Positions 45,960 through 55,155 are shown, numbered from the stretch's first letter. The stretch is DNA of 64,000 nt from Pannonibacter anstelovis (GCF_036881715.1 NZ_JBAKBF010000004.1:248001-312000), one strand, 5' to 3'. Notes: a model not told the origin generated them from the sequence alone. Made by a program: numbers and translations.

Positions 45960-48713
45960 TCATGCAGGGTGGGCGGCACGGGGCGCCGCGCGGCGGGTTT
46001 CGATGGCGTGCAGCAGCCCGCCGGGCCGGGTGTAGGCAGCCCAGGTGATGACGAGGCAGATCACGTAGAAGGCGAGGAAGCCCCAGAGCGCGGCCACCGG
46101 GCCGCCGGTCATCTCGATGGAGGTGCCGTAGGCCTTGGGGATGAAGAAGGCGCCATAGGCCGCAACCGCACTGGTGAAGGCGATGATGGCCGCGCTTTCC
46201 CGCTCCACTTGACGGCGGCGGCCCGCCTCATCCAGTTCAGGCATCAGCCGGGGAATTTCCGAGGCCATGATGGCCGGGATCATCTGGAAGGTGGAGGCAT
46301 TGCCCACACCGGTGAGGAAGAACAGCGCCATGAAGCAGGCGAAGAAGCCCGTAAAGCTGCCGCCCTCACCGCCCTGCGGCAGGAAGCTGATCACCCCGAA
46401 GACGGCGATGATCATGCCCGCGAAGGTCCACAGCGTCACCCGCCCGCCGCCGAAGCGGTCGCTGATCCAGCCCGTACCGGCGCGGCTGAGCGCACCGACG
46501 AGCGGCCCGAGGAAGACGAACTGCAGCGCATTCACATCCGGGAACTGCAGCTTGGTCAGCAGCGGGAAGCCCGCCGAATAGCCGATGAAGCTGCCGAAGG
46601 TGCCGGTGTAGAGGATGCACATCAGCCAGTTGTGCTTGCGCGAGAAGATGATGGCCTGTTCGCGGAAGCTCGCCTTGGCATCGGCAATGTCATTCATGCC
46701 AAGCCAGGCCAGAGCGGTGGCTGCCAGAATGAAGGGCACCCAGATGAAACCAGCGTTCTGCATGAACAGCTGCGTGCCATCGCTCAGGGTCTGCGGCGCA
46801 CCACCCATGACGCCGAAGACACCCGTGGTGATGACGGCCGGCACCAGGAACTGCATGACCGACACACCCAGATTGCCGAGCCCGGCATTAAGGGCCAGGG
46901 CGTTGCCCTTCTCCGCCTTGGGGAAGAAGAAGGCGATGTTGGCCATGGAGGAGGCGAAGTTGCCGCCGCCGAAGCCGCACAGCAGCGCCAGCACCAGGAA
47001 GATCAGGTAAGGCGTCGAAGGGTCCTGCACCGCATAGCCGATGCCCATGGCCGGCAGCAGCAGCGAGGCGGTGGAAAGCGCCGTCCACAGACGCCCGCCG
47101 AAGATGGGCACCATGAAGCTGTAGAAGATCCGCAGCGTCGCGCCGGACAGGCCAGGCAGGGCCGCCAGCCAGAACAGCTGCGAGGGCGTGAAATCGAACC
47201 CGATGGCCGGAAGCCGGGCGACGACGACCGACCACACCATCCAGACCGAGAAGGCCAGCAGCAGCGCGGGGATCGAGATCCACAGGTTCCGCCGGGCAAT
47301 CGCGCGTCCCTTTTCCTGCCAGAACTGCGGATCTTCCGGCCGCCAGTCGTCCAGCACCTTCTTCATGACGGTGCGGCCCGGCTGGTGGATTTCCTGCATT
47401 TCCGGCAGGGCGGGCAGCTTGTCGAGTTCGGCACCGTGGACAGCCCGCTCCATCTGGCGGATCGACATGTGCATCCAGCCAAGCGACACGGCAACAATGA
47501 GGAAGAGAAGGGCAAAGCAGCTGGTGTAGATGCCTGTAACATCGAGCAACGCACCGAAGGTGATCGGCAGGATGAAGCCGCCGAGACCGCCGATCATGCC
47601 GACCAGGCCTCCGACCGCGCCCACATGCTGCGGGTAATAGACCGGGATGTGCTTGAACACCGCCGCCTTGCCGAGGCTCATGAAGAACCCGAGGACAAAC
47701 ATGGTGATGACGAAGGGCCACAGGTCCATCTGGGTGGAGAAGGTGATGAGCCCGTCCTTGCCTCGAATGACATAGTCGGTGGGCGGGTAGGACAGCATGA
47801 ACAGGATGATCAGCGAGAAGCCGAAGGTCCAGTACATGACCGCCCGTGCGCCGAACCGGTCCGACAGATGCCCGCCATAAGCGCGGAACAATGAAGCAGA
47901 CAGCGAGAAGGCCGCAGCCGCCATACCGGCTGTCTTCACATCCACGCCATAGACGGAGATGAGATAGTGCGGCATCCAAAGAGCCAGCGCGACGAAGGCG
48001 CCGAAGACAAAGAAGTAATAGAGCGAGAAGCGCCAGACCTGCAGGTTCTTCAGAGGCGCAAACTGCTCGGCAAAGGACGGTGCCTTCACACCGGACTTGC
48101 GGCGCGCCACCAGCTGCGGGTCATCTTCCGCCAGCAGATAGAAGGCCACACCCATGATCGCCAGACCTGCAGCCCAAACGTGCGCAACCCCCTGCCAGCC
48201 ATAGGCCACCATGACGAAGGGCGCGATGAACTTGGTGACCGCCGCCCCCACGTTGCCTGCGCCGAAAATGCCAAGCGCCGTGCCCTGATGGCCCGCGTCA
48301 TACCAGCGTGAGACATAGGCAACCCCGATGATGAAGGAGCCCCCGGCAAGGCCGATGCCAAGCGCGGCCAGCAGATACATCGGATAGGTGCTGGCGAAGG
48401 TCAGGATCCAGGTGGCCGCTGCCGTCAGCAGCATCTGGGCGGAAAACACCAGCCGCCCGCCGAATCTCTCGGTCCAGACGCCGAGAAACAGGCGCGTCAC
48501 CGAGCCGGTGAGGATGGGCGTCGCCACGAGCAGCCCGAACTGGAACTCGGAGAGACCCAGCTCGGTCTTGATGGCCACACCGATGATGGAAAAGATCGTC
48601 CAGACCGCAAAGCAGGCCGTGAAGGCGATTGTACTGAGTGCAAGCGCACGATTCTGCGCCCCACCCGTTACGGAGGAGGATGTAATCACAGGAAACTCTC
48701 CCGGTTCCGGCAT
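45960..48713 (-). CDS. narK: NarK1-NarK2 fusion nitrate/nitrite transporter
   Basis: At 917 residues this is twice the length of one major-facilitator transporter and contains two complete NarK-type halves. Nitrate-signature stretches are visible in the first half (GNVGAAVTKFIAPF, VGMIGGLGGFILP) and in the second (GFGGGNFASSMANIAFFFP). One half is expected to exchange nitrate with protons and the other nitrate for nitrite. The fused form occurs in Paracoccus and relatives. It is the first gene of the nar transcript, and a near-perfect FNR-type box lies 54 bp upstream. Confidence 0.95.
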   Translation of the reverse strand: MPEPGEFPVITSSSVTGGAQNRALALSTIAFTACFAVWTIFSIIGVAIKTELGLSEFQFGLLVATPILTGSVTRLFLGVWTERFGGRLVFSAQMLLTAAATWILTFASTYPMYLLAALGIGLAGGSFIIGVAYVSRWYDAGHQGTALGIFGAGNVGAAVTKFIAPFVMVAYGWQGVAHVWAAGLAIMGVAFYLLAEDDPQLVARRKSGVKAPSFAEQFAPLKNLQVWRFSLYYFFVFGAFVALALWMPHYLISVYGVDVKTAGMAAAAFSLSASLFRAYGGHLSDRFGARAVMYWTFGFSLIILFMLSYPPTDYVIRGKDGLITFSTQMDLWPFVITMFVLGFFMSLGKAAVFKHIPVYYPQHVGAVGGLVGMIGGLGGFILPITFGALLDVTGIYTSCFALLFLIVAVSLGWMHMSIRQMERAVHGAELDKLPALPEMQEIHQPGRTVMKKVLDDWRPEDPQFWQEKGRAIARRNLWISIPALLLAFSVWMVWSVVVARLPAIGFDFTPSQLFWLAALPGLSGATLRIFYSFMVPIFGGRLWTALSTASLLLPAMGIGYAVQDPSTPYLIFLVLALLCGFGGGNFASSMANIAFFFPKAEKGNALALNAGLGNLGVSVMQFLVPAVITTGVFGVMGGAPQTLSDGTQLFMQNAGFIWVPFILAATALAWLGMNDIADAKASFREQAIIFSRKHNWLMCILYTGTFGSFIGYSAGFPLLTKLQFPDVNALQFVFLGPLVGALSRAGTGWISDRFGGGRVTLWTFAGMIIAVFGVISFLPQGGEGGSFTGFFACFMALFFLTGVGNASTFQMIPAIMASEIPRLMPELDEAGRRRQVERESAAIIAFTSAVAAYGAFFIPKAYGTSIEMTGGPVAALWGFLAFYVICLVITWAAYTRPGGLLHAIETRRAAPRAAHPA

Positions 48714-48766
48714 CTATTCGCGTCGCGATGCCAAGGGGATACTGCCTATTTCATCCAGCCGTAAAC

Positions 48767-48780
48767 TTGACCTGCATCAA
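48767..48780 (-). promoter_or_regulatory. FNR-type box of narK-narGHJI
   Basis: Read on the minus strand it is TTGATGCAGGTCAA, one base from TTGAT-N4-ATCAA. Placed at -41.5 it predicts a start at about 48732, and CAGTAT (48744-48739) fits the -10 position, matching the three most conserved bases. The leader would be about 19 nt. Confidence 0.75.
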
Positions 48781-48880
48781 AACACACTATGAGAAGACAA
48801 AAATAAGCAAGAGATCGAAACTATTACTACATTCAATTGACCGTTTAATACAGTAAAATCATCTTACGTCGATATCAGGA

Positions 48881-48894
48881 TTGACAATTATCAA
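48881..48894 (+). promoter_or_regulatory. FNR-type box before the narR-type gene
   Basis: TTGACAATTATCAA differs by one base from TTGAT-N4-ATCAA, in an A/T-rich gap. A -41.5 placement would start the message about five bases before the ATG at 48934, so it may be an autorepression site or a shifted activator site rather than a simple class II promoter. Confidence 0.55.
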
Positions 48895-48933
48895 TCAAAG
48901 GGACACTCTTTGCGAAGGAAATTGAGGCGCGAC

Positions 48934-49632
48934 ATGAAAACAGCCTATCTGGATGAAATCCGGCAACTCGATCTGTTCCACAGCATGCAGGACGAAAACT
49001 TCGAAGCCGTCATGCGTGGTGCCTATGTGCAGTCCTTCCCTCCCCTGGTGGATCTGATCCATGAAGGCGATGGCAGCGATTTTCTGCACGTCATCATTGA
49101 CGGCAGCGTCGAGCTTTACGCCACATGGTCCGGCAAGGAGACGACAATCAGCATCGTGCGGCCAGTCTCAACCTTCATCCTGGCTGCAACCATCCGCAAC
49201 GCGCCTTATCTGATGTCAGCGAAAACACTTGAACGCTCACGCATCGTCATGCTGCCGTCAGAGGACGTGCGGCGCATATTCGATGCCGACAGCGGCTTTG
49301 CCCGTGCGGTCGTGCGTGAGCTTGCAACATGCTACCGGGCGTCGATCAAGCACACCAAGACGCTGAAACTGCGAACCTCGCTGGAGCGGCTTGCCAATTA
49401 CATCCTGCAGGAAAGTGCTGCCCGCAACGGCGTGGACGCCTATGTGCTTGACCTTGAAAAGCGGAAGCTCGCGTCTCTCCTCGGCATGACGCCGGAAAAT
49501 ATGTCCCGTGCCATCAAGGCCCTGTCACCCTATGGCGTCCATATCGACGGCAGCCGCGTGGTGATCGAAAACAGAGCGGAACTGGAGCGCTTTGCAAGGC
49601 CAGCCCCCCTCATCGACGATCCATCGTCCTGA
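48934..49632 (+). CDS. narR: Crp/Fnr family regulator, NarR-type
   Basis: The 232-residue protein has a cyclic-nucleotide-binding fold (about residues 10-130), a dimer helix and a C-terminal helix-turn-helix whose recognition helix reads PENMSR (E188, S191, R192), the E-x-x-S-R pattern of FNR. It lacks the cysteine cluster of FNR, so it is not a direct oxygen sensor. It diverges from narK, where NarR (nitrate/nitrite-responsive) is found in Paracoccus. I took ATG 48934 with GAGG upstream; ATG 48910 is in frame. Confidence 0.8.
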   Translation: MKTAYLDEIRQLDLFHSMQDENFEAVMRGAYVQSFPPLVDLIHEGDGSDFLHVIIDGSVELYATWSGKETTISIVRPVSTFILAATIRNAPYLMSAKTLERSRIVMLPSEDVRRIFDADSGFARAVVRELATCYRASIKHTKTLKLRTSLERLANYILQESAARNGVDAYVLDLEKRKLASLLGMTPENMSRAIKALSPYGVHIDGSRVVIENRAELERFARPAPLIDDPSS

Positions 49633-49653
49633 GAGCTGCAACCTGCAGAGTTT

Positions 49654-50349
49654 TTACCCCAGAAAATAGGCATGCAGCGGGTCAACGCCGAACAGGACGG
49701 GATGCAGCAGCAGCATCAGGTAAAGCAGCGCGACGGCCATACAGCTTCTCAGCACCGTTTCCCGCAGCGGCAGAAGGCAAGCCAGCAACGGCCTTGCGGC
49801 AACGGCTGAATCAAGGTCCTGCCAGCGCCCGCCCATCTGCCGCTGTTTGCGCCGGTTCAGCATGCGCATGCCCAGAAACGAGAATGCAAGGAAACTGCCG
49901 AACATCAGCACATGCGCGGCATTGCCCTTGACCACGAGATGCGCAAGCGACCAGAGCGCCAGCGCCACCAGCAGCGGATGGCGCGTCAAGCGCACAACGC
50001 CCGGCCGGGCGGGATCAAACTGCCCGTTGTTCATGCCACCGAAGGAAAACGGATTTGGGCGCCCGAGCGCCAGAGACGCAATCAGGAACGCGGCCAGCAT
50101 CAGAGCGAGCGCGAAATAGGCGAGAGAAGGAACCGTATCCCAGAGATGCACGTAAGGGGCACGGCCAGCTGCGCCAATCACCCATGCCAGCAATAACAGG
50201 GAGAGTGCCGAGTAAGCCAGGGTGAAGCCGCGCGGCCCCAGTCTTGCGGCACATGCCGAGCGGACCGCTGGTACGGTCGGTATCCGGTGGGCGAGCAGGA
50301 ACACCACGAAGGCAAGAATGAACTCGCCGGCGCCAAGAACAGCACTCAT
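49654..50349 (-). CDS. nnrU: NnrU family membrane protein
   Basis: The 231-residue protein has about six hydrophobic segments. The NnrU signature region is RHPLLVALALWSLAHLVVKG, with NPFSFGG before it. NnrU proteins are needed for normal nitrite/NO metabolism in some alphaproteobacteria and resemble isoprenylcysteine methyltransferase-type enzymes. It overlaps ubiX by four bases. Confidence 0.88.
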   Translation of the reverse strand: MSAVLGAGEFILAFVVFLLAHRIPTVPAVRSACAARLGPRGFTLAYSALSLLLLAWVIGAAGRAPYVHLWDTVPSLAYFALALMLAAFLIASLALGRPNPFSFGGMNNGQFDPARPGVVRLTRHPLLVALALWSLAHLVVKGNAAHVLMFGSFLAFSFLGMRMLNRRKQRQMGGRWQDLDSAVAARPLLACLLPLRETVLRSCMAVALLYLMLLLHPVLFGVDPLHAYFLG

Positions 50350-50975
50350 TCCTCAGTCCTCCATAGACCGCCAGCGCCAGCAGCCCTGTCCTGATCATGT
50401 GTTGGCCGCACCTCTTCCCCCGTCCACGCCGCCGCGCGCGGCGGACCGAGGCGCAGGAGATCGATGGCGCGGGCGGCAATCTGGGCCGTCACCTCGCCAA
50501 GGCTTGCCGGGTGCAGATAGAAGGCCGGAACCGGCGGCAGGATAATACCGCCCATTTCGGTGACCAGCGTCATGTTGCGCAGATGGGCGAGCGTCAGCGG
50601 AGCTTCGCGTGCCAGCAGAACCAGCGGGCGGCGCTCCTTCAGTTGCACCGAGGCCGCACGCACCAGCAGATTATCATCCAGCCCATGAGCAACGGCCGCA
50701 AGGCTGCGCATGGAACAGGGCGCCACGATCATGCCGTCTACGGGAAAGGAACCTGAGGCAATGCGCGCGCCCACATCGTCCGCCCGATGGTGGCAGGCCG
50801 CAAGCGCGGAGAGGCACTCCAATGCCCCCTCCCCGCATTCCAGCGCCAGCGTGCGCTGCGCTGCCGGGCTCGTCACCAGATCGAAGCCGATGGAGCGGGC
50901 TGTGAGTTCTCGCGCTGCCGCCAGAGCGAGAGCAGCGCCCGATGCCCCCGAGACGCCCAGAACGACATGGCTCAT
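50346..50975 (-). CDS. ubiX: UbiX-like flavin prenyltransferase
   Basis: The 209-residue protein has the FMN motif GVSGASGAAL at the start, APCSMRSLAAVAHGL and the RPLVLLAREAPLTLAHLRNM segment, all UbiX signatures. UbiX makes the prenylated FMN cofactor for UbiD-type decarboxylases. It overlaps ubiD and nnrU by four bases, so the three genes are coupled. Confidence 0.9.
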   Translation of the reverse strand: MSHVVLGVSGASGAALALAAARELTARSIGFDLVTSPAAQRTLALECGEGALECLSALAACHHRADDVGARIASGSFPVDGMIVAPCSMRSLAAVAHGLDDNLLVRAASVQLKERRPLVLLAREAPLTLAHLRNMTLVTEMGGIILPPVPAFYLHPASLGEVTAQIAARAIDLLRLGPPRAAAWTGEEVRPTHDQDRAAGAGGLWRTEE

Positions 50976-52477
50976 GACAGGCCCTCTGCCGCCAGAATGC
51001 GCTGCGCGGCGGCCTCGGCGGCAGCGCTCAGCTTCATCACCTTGCCGAAGGGGCGCTGGGTTTCAGAGCCGGTCTTTACCGTGGCATCAAGCCCGATCTT
51101 GCCCGCCAGCCCATCAAGCGGTGAGGCGAAGTCTAGATAATCCATGGGCGTGCGGTCGAGGATCATGCTGTCGCGGGCCGGGTCATAGCGGGTGGCGAGC
51201 GCCCAGGCGATATCATCCCAATTGCGCGGATCGATATCCTCATCCACCACCACGACCATCTTGGTGTAGCTGAATTGCGGCAGCATGCCCCACAGGGCCA
51301 TCATCACCCGCCGCGCCTGTCCCGGATAGCGCTTGGCGATGCTGACCACGGCCATGCGGTAGGAGCAGGCGGCTGGCGGCAGCCACAGATCGCGCACCTC
51401 CGGGATCTGCTGGCGGATGACCGGCAGGGCCAGATCATTGAAGACTTCACCGATGACCGAAGGCTCGTCCGGCGGGCGGCCGGTCCAGGTGGAGAGATAC
51501 AGCGGATCGCGCCGGTGAGTGATGGCGCTGACCGTCAGAACTGGGAAAGGTTCGACCGAATTGTAGTAACCCGTATGGTCTCCGAACGGGCCTTCGGGTG
51601 CCGTATCGCCCGGCTGCACCCAGCCTTCGATGATGATCTCCGCATCCGCGGGAACCAGCATGGGTATGCTGCGGGCCGGCACGAGACGGGTGCGCGCTCC
51701 GCGCAAAACCCCGGAAAAGGCGAGTTCCGACACGGTTTCCGGCAGGGGCAAGGCAGCCCCCAGCAAGAGCGCGGGATCGGCGCCCAGCACGACCGCCACC
51801 GGCATCGGCTTGCCGCGCCCTGCATCAGCGTTCATGTAGCTGCTGTGATGGGCGGCCCCGCCGCGATGGGCGAGCCAGCGCAGGATCATCCTGCCGCTGT
51901 CCAGCACCTGCGCCCGGTAGACGCCGGCATTATAAGCATGCGTATCCGTCAGGGCTGAGCCTTCCGGGCGGGTCAGAACCACAGGCCAGGTGACCAGCGG
52001 CCCGCCGTCTTCCGGCCAGCAGGTCTGCACGGGAAGACGCGAGAGATCAGGCTCTTTCATCGCCTCTTCCTGCACCGGCGCCCGGCTGGTCAGCCTCGGC
52101 CGGTTGCGCAGGGCAGCAGCCAGTTGCGGCCAGCGCGAGAGTGCATCCCGCATTCCGTCCGGCGGCACCGGACTGCGCAGAGCCGCCAGAAACTGGCCCA
52201 GTGCCGGAATATCCGCAAGCGCCACGCCAAGCCCCGCCGCCACCCGTTCCGGCGTGCCGAAGAGATTGGCAACAACCGGCACCGGACTGGTCCGGCCGTC
52301 CGCATGCACTGGCTGGTCAAACTGCAGCACCGGCCCGCCCTTCAACAAAACCTGCCGGTGCACAGCCGTCATTTCCTCTGCAAGTGCCACAGGCGAGGCA
52401 ATGCGCCGGAATGTGCCTTCCCCGGCACACCAGCCAAGGAAGGAGCGAAGATCTGGAAAGGGAGGAAGCGTGCGCAT
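50972..52477 (-). CDS. ubiD: UbiD-family prenyl-FMN decarboxylase
   Basis: The 501-residue protein is of the UbiD family, which decarboxylates aromatic or alpha,beta-unsaturated acids, as in ubiquinone synthesis. Prenyl-FMN and metal-site segments are visible (NAGVYRAQVLDSGRM, PEGPFGDHTGYY, VVVVDEDIDPRNWDDIAWA). I chose ATG 52477 over TTG 52510: the FNR-type box at 52539 would place the transcription start near 52504, after the upstream codon. It is the first gene of ubiD-ubiX-nnrU. Confidence 0.88.
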   Translation of the reverse strand: MRTLPPFPDLRSFLGWCAGEGTFRRIASPVALAEEMTAVHRQVLLKGGPVLQFDQPVHADGRTSPVPVVANLFGTPERVAAGLGVALADIPALGQFLAALRSPVPPDGMRDALSRWPQLAAALRNRPRLTSRAPVQEEAMKEPDLSRLPVQTCWPEDGGPLVTWPVVLTRPEGSALTDTHAYNAGVYRAQVLDSGRMILRWLAHRGGAAHHSSYMNADAGRGKPMPVAVVLGADPALLLGAALPLPETVSELAFSGVLRGARTRLVPARSIPMLVPADAEIIIEGWVQPGDTAPEGPFGDHTGYYNSVEPFPVLTVSAITHRRDPLYLSTWTGRPPDEPSVIGEVFNDLALPVIRQQIPEVRDLWLPPAACSYRMAVVSIAKRYPGQARRVMMALWGMLPQFSYTKMVVVVDEDIDPRNWDDIAWALATRYDPARDSMILDRTPMDYLDFASPLDGLAGKIGLDATVKTGSETQRPFGKVMKLSAAAEAAAQRILAAEGLS

Positions 52478-52538
52478 GGGGCCCGGGCAAAACTGGCAAG
52501 AGACCGGCAAGGCTTAGCAGCCCCCCTGCCCCCGAAGG

Positions 52539-52552
52539 TTGATGCGCATCAA
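52539..52552 (-). promoter_or_regulatory. Perfect FNR-type box before ubiD-ubiX-nnrU
   Basis: TTGATGCGCATCAA matches TTGAT-N4-ATCAA exactly and is a complete palindrome. It lies 62 bp upstream of the ubiD ATG at 52477. A -41.5 placement predicts a start near 52504, but no strong -10 hexamer is visible there. Confidence 0.7.
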
Positions 52553-52569
52553 TCTGGCGGAAGGGAAAT

Positions 52570-53103
52570 TCATGCCCCCTTGGGACGGAAGGCCGCGATC
52601 ACATCCGGATTGGTTTCGATCCGGGCTGCACCGATAAGATCGAGGCAATACGGGACAGCGGCAAAGACAGCGTTGAGCGACGTCGCGATGGCTGCCGGCT
52701 TGCCCGGCAGGGTGATGATAAGGCTGGCGCCGCGCGTCACGGCCTCCTGCCGGGAGAGAATCGCGGTCGGCACTTCGGCAAGATTGGCCCGGCGCATGGT
52801 TTCGCCGAAGCCCGGCAGATGCCGCTCGGCGATGAGACTGACGCCTTCCGGCGTCTGGTCGCGCGGTGCTGGGCCTGTGCCGCCCGTCACGAGAATGAGA
52901 CTGCAGTGCTCCACATCGCACAGCGCCTGCAGTGTCGTGGCAACGCTGTCCGCGCCATCCGGAATGAGCCGGCACACCACTTCAAACGGCGGCAGCACGG
53001 CTTCCTTCAGCCAGTCGAAAATGGCCGGGCCGCTGAGGTCCTGATAAGTGCCCGCACTCGCCCGGTCGGAGACGGTGACAATGGCAATCTTGGGCAGGGG
53101 CAT
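52570..53103 (-). CDS. mog: Molybdopterin adenylyltransferase, MogA/MoaB-type
   Basis: The 177-residue protein has the adenylyltransferase core, with TGGTGPAPRDQTPEG and LPGKPAAIATSLNAVF. It activates molybdopterin with AMP before molybdenum insertion, which supplies the Mo-bisMGD of NarG. It diverges from norC and lies upstream of the ubiD promoter. Confidence 0.88.
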   Translation of the reverse strand: MPLPKIAIVTVSDRASAGTYQDLSGPAIFDWLKEAVLPPFEVVCRLIPDGADSVATTLQALCDVEHCSLILVTGGTGPAPRDQTPEGVSLIAERHLPGFGETMRRANLAEVPTAILSRQEAVTRGASLIITLPGKPAAIATSLNAVFAAVPYCLDLIGAARIETNPDVIAAFRPKGA

Positions 53104-53167
53104 GGGGTCTGTCCCTCTTGAAAATCATCTGCGGGATAAAGCTTAGCATTGCGGGCGAGTGGCCAGT

Positions 53168-53181
53168 TTGCGTTCGCGCAA
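53168..53181. promoter_or_regulatory. NnrR-type palindrome between mog and norC
   Basis: TTGCGTTCGCGCAA is a perfect TTGCG-N4-CGCAA inverted repeat, extended by one base on each side to TTTGCG/CGCAAA. It is 129 bp from norC (0.6 of a nucleosome-scale gap, class I at best) and 65 bp from the mog start, so it could act on either. Confidence 0.7.
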
Positions 53182-53212
53182 AGGGATAGGCAACTTGCAA
53201 GGACGCTGGAGT

Positions 53213-53226
53213 TTGTTCCGCAACAA
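53213..53226 (+). promoter_or_regulatory. Second Crp/Fnr-type palindrome upstream of norC
   Basis: TTGTTCCGCAACAA is a perfect 5-bp-arm repeat with the same 14-bp architecture as the NnrR boxes but with TTGTT half-sites. At -41.5 it predicts a norC start near 53261, leaving a 36-nt leader. Confidence 0.55.
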
Positions 53227-53296
53227 CGTCCCCCGCCCCTTAAGACCTTAGCTGTGGGCCCACTGCTGGCAATCGCCAACAACGGGAGACCACAGC

Positions 53297-53779
53297 ATGT
53301 CATCACCTCATGAACCGCACCGGCCACCTGCCGGGCGCTTCACGAAATCGGCCGCACGCAACATCTTCTACGGCGGGTCGATCTTCTTCTTCCTTGTCTT
53401 CGTCGGGCTCACCGCCCAGAGCCACTGGCACATCGTCACCAAGTCTACAGACGAGGCAACGATGACCGAAGGCGTCATCCGCGGCAAGCACGTGTGGGAA
53501 AAGAACGCCTGCGTCAACTGCCACTCGATCCTGGGCGAAGGCGCCTATTTCGCGCCCGAAGTCGGCAACGTCTGGGTCCGCTATGGCGGCAAGGACGATC
53601 CGCAGGCCGCCCGCGAGGGGCTGATTGCCTGGATGCAGGCCCAGCCTTCCGGCATCGAGGGCCGCCGCCAGATGCCGCAGTTTCACCTGACCGACCAGGA
53701 ACTGAACGACCTTGTCGATTTCCTCGAATGGACCAGCCGCATCGACACCCAGGGCTGGCCGCCCAATGACGCGGGCTGA
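53297..53779 (+). CDS. norC: Nitric oxide reductase cytochrome c subunit NorC
   Basis: The 160-residue protein has an N-terminal membrane anchor (IFYGGSIFFFLVFVGLTAQ) and one c-type heme motif CVNCH, with methionine ligand candidates later (RQMPQFHL). It delivers electrons to NorB in the periplasm. NorB follows after 12 bp. Confidence 0.95.
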   Translation: MSSPHEPHRPPAGRFTKSAARNIFYGGSIFFFLVFVGLTAQSHWHIVTKSTDEATMTEGVIRGKHVWEKNACVNCHSILGEGAYFAPEVGNVWVRYGGKDDPQAAREGLIAWMQAQPSGIEGRRQMPQFHLTDQELNDLVDFLEWTSRIDTQGWPPNDAG

Positions 53780-53791
53780 GGAGGGACAACC

Positions 53792-55150
53792 ATGAAATAC
53801 GCTTCCCAAAGAGTGGCCTACTGGTACTTCGTCTGTGCCATGATCCTGTTTGGCGTGCAGATCGCCGCGGGTGCCCTCGCCGGCACGGTCTATGTGCTGC
53901 CGAACACCCTGTCCGAACTGATGCCCTTCAACATCATCCGCATGATCCACACCAACGCGCTGATCGTGTGGCTGCTGATGGGCTTCTTCGGCTGCGCCTA
54001 TTATCTGGTGCCGGAAGAGGCGGAGCGGGACATCGAAAGTCCGCTGCTGGCCTATATCCAGCTTGGCCTGCTGATGTCCGGCGCGCTTGCCGCCGTCATC
54101 GGCTACACCCAGGGCATCCATGAAGGTCGCGAGTTCCTGGAGCAGCCGCTCTGGATCAAGATCGCCATCGTCGTGGTGGCCCTGATCTTCCTCTACAACG
54201 TCTCCATGACCGTGCTGAAGGGCCGCCGCACCGCCGTCACCAGCGTGCTGCTGCTGGGACTTTGGGGCATTGCCGTGTTCTGGCTGTTTGCCTTCTATGC
54301 CCCCGACAACCTGTCGCTGGACAAGGTCTACTGGTGGTACATCGTCCACCTGTGGGTAGAAGGCGTGTGGGAACTGGTGATGGCTTCGGTCCTTGCCTTC
54401 CTGATGATCAAGATGACCGGCGTCGACCGGGAAGTGATCGAGAAGTGGCTCTATTCCATCGTTGGCCTGGCCCTCTTCTCGGGGCTGCTGGGTACCGGCC
54501 ACCACTACTACTGGATCGGCGCGCCGGGCTACTGGCAGTGGGTGGGATCGATCTTCTCCGCCCTTGAGATTGCCCCCTTCTTCGCCATGGTCATCTTCGC
54601 CTTCTCCATGGTGTTCAAGGGCCGCAAGGACCATCCGAACCGGGCGGCCATGCTGTGGTCGCTGGGCTGCACGGTGGGGGCTTTCTTCGGGGCGGGCGTC
54701 TGGGGCTTCCTGCACACTCTGTCTTTCGTGAACTACTACACCCACGGAACACAGGTAACCGCCGCCCACGGGCATCTCGCCTTCTTCGGCGCCTATGTGA
54801 TGCTGAACCTCGCGCTCATCAGCTACGCCATGCCCTATCTGCGCGGCAAGGCGCCCTATCACCAGACGCTCAACATCATCTCCTTCTGGATCATGAGCGG
54901 CGCGATGACGGTGATGACCTTTGCTCTCACCTTCGCCGGAGCGGTGCAGGTGCATCTGCAGCGGGTGATGGGCATGTCCTACATGGACGTGCAGGACGAG
55001 ATTGCCCCGTTCTACTGGGTGCGCCTCGGCTCCGGCGTGCTGGTGCTGATTGCTGCGCTGATGTTCCTCTGGTCCGTCTTCGGCCCCGTCCGCGACCAGC
55101 GGGTGGCCGCACAGCGAAAGGCTCAGGCAGCGGCTCAGCCTGCCGAATGA
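53792..55150 (+). CDS. norB: Nitric oxide reductase catalytic subunit NorB
   Basis: The 452-residue protein is a heme-copper-oxidase-family membrane enzyme with about twelve hydrophobic segments. Histidines for heme b, heme b3 and FeB are seen in MIHTNALIVW, HLWVEGVWELV, GTGHHYYWIG and AAHGHLAFFGAY. It reduces two NO to N2O. A glutamate in the HLWVEGVWE segment is typical of cNOR. Confidence 0.96.
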   Translation: MKYASQRVAYWYFVCAMILFGVQIAAGALAGTVYVLPNTLSELMPFNIIRMIHTNALIVWLLMGFFGCAYYLVPEEAERDIESPLLAYIQLGLLMSGALAAVIGYTQGIHEGREFLEQPLWIKIAIVVVALIFLYNVSMTVLKGRRTAVTSVLLLGLWGIAVFWLFAFYAPDNLSLDKVYWWYIVHLWVEGVWELVMASVLAFLMIKMTGVDREVIEKWLYSIVGLALFSGLLGTGHHYYWIGAPGYWQWVGSIFSALEIAPFFAMVIFAFSMVFKGRKDHPNRAAMLWSLGCTVGAFFGAGVWGFLHTLSFVNYYTHGTQVTAAHGHLAFFGAYVMLNLALISYAMPYLRGKAPYHQTLNIISFWIMSGAMTVMTFALTFAGAVQVHLQRVMGMSYMDVQDEIAPFYWVRLGSGVLVLIAALMFLWSVFGPVRDQRVAAQRKAQAAAQPAE

Positions 55151-55155
55151 GCCTT

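Noticed and set aside
42206..46048. A 1280-codon open frame antisense to narG
   Set aside because: It mirrors narG, has no recognisable domain and no ribosome site; it is a by-product of high-GC codon use.
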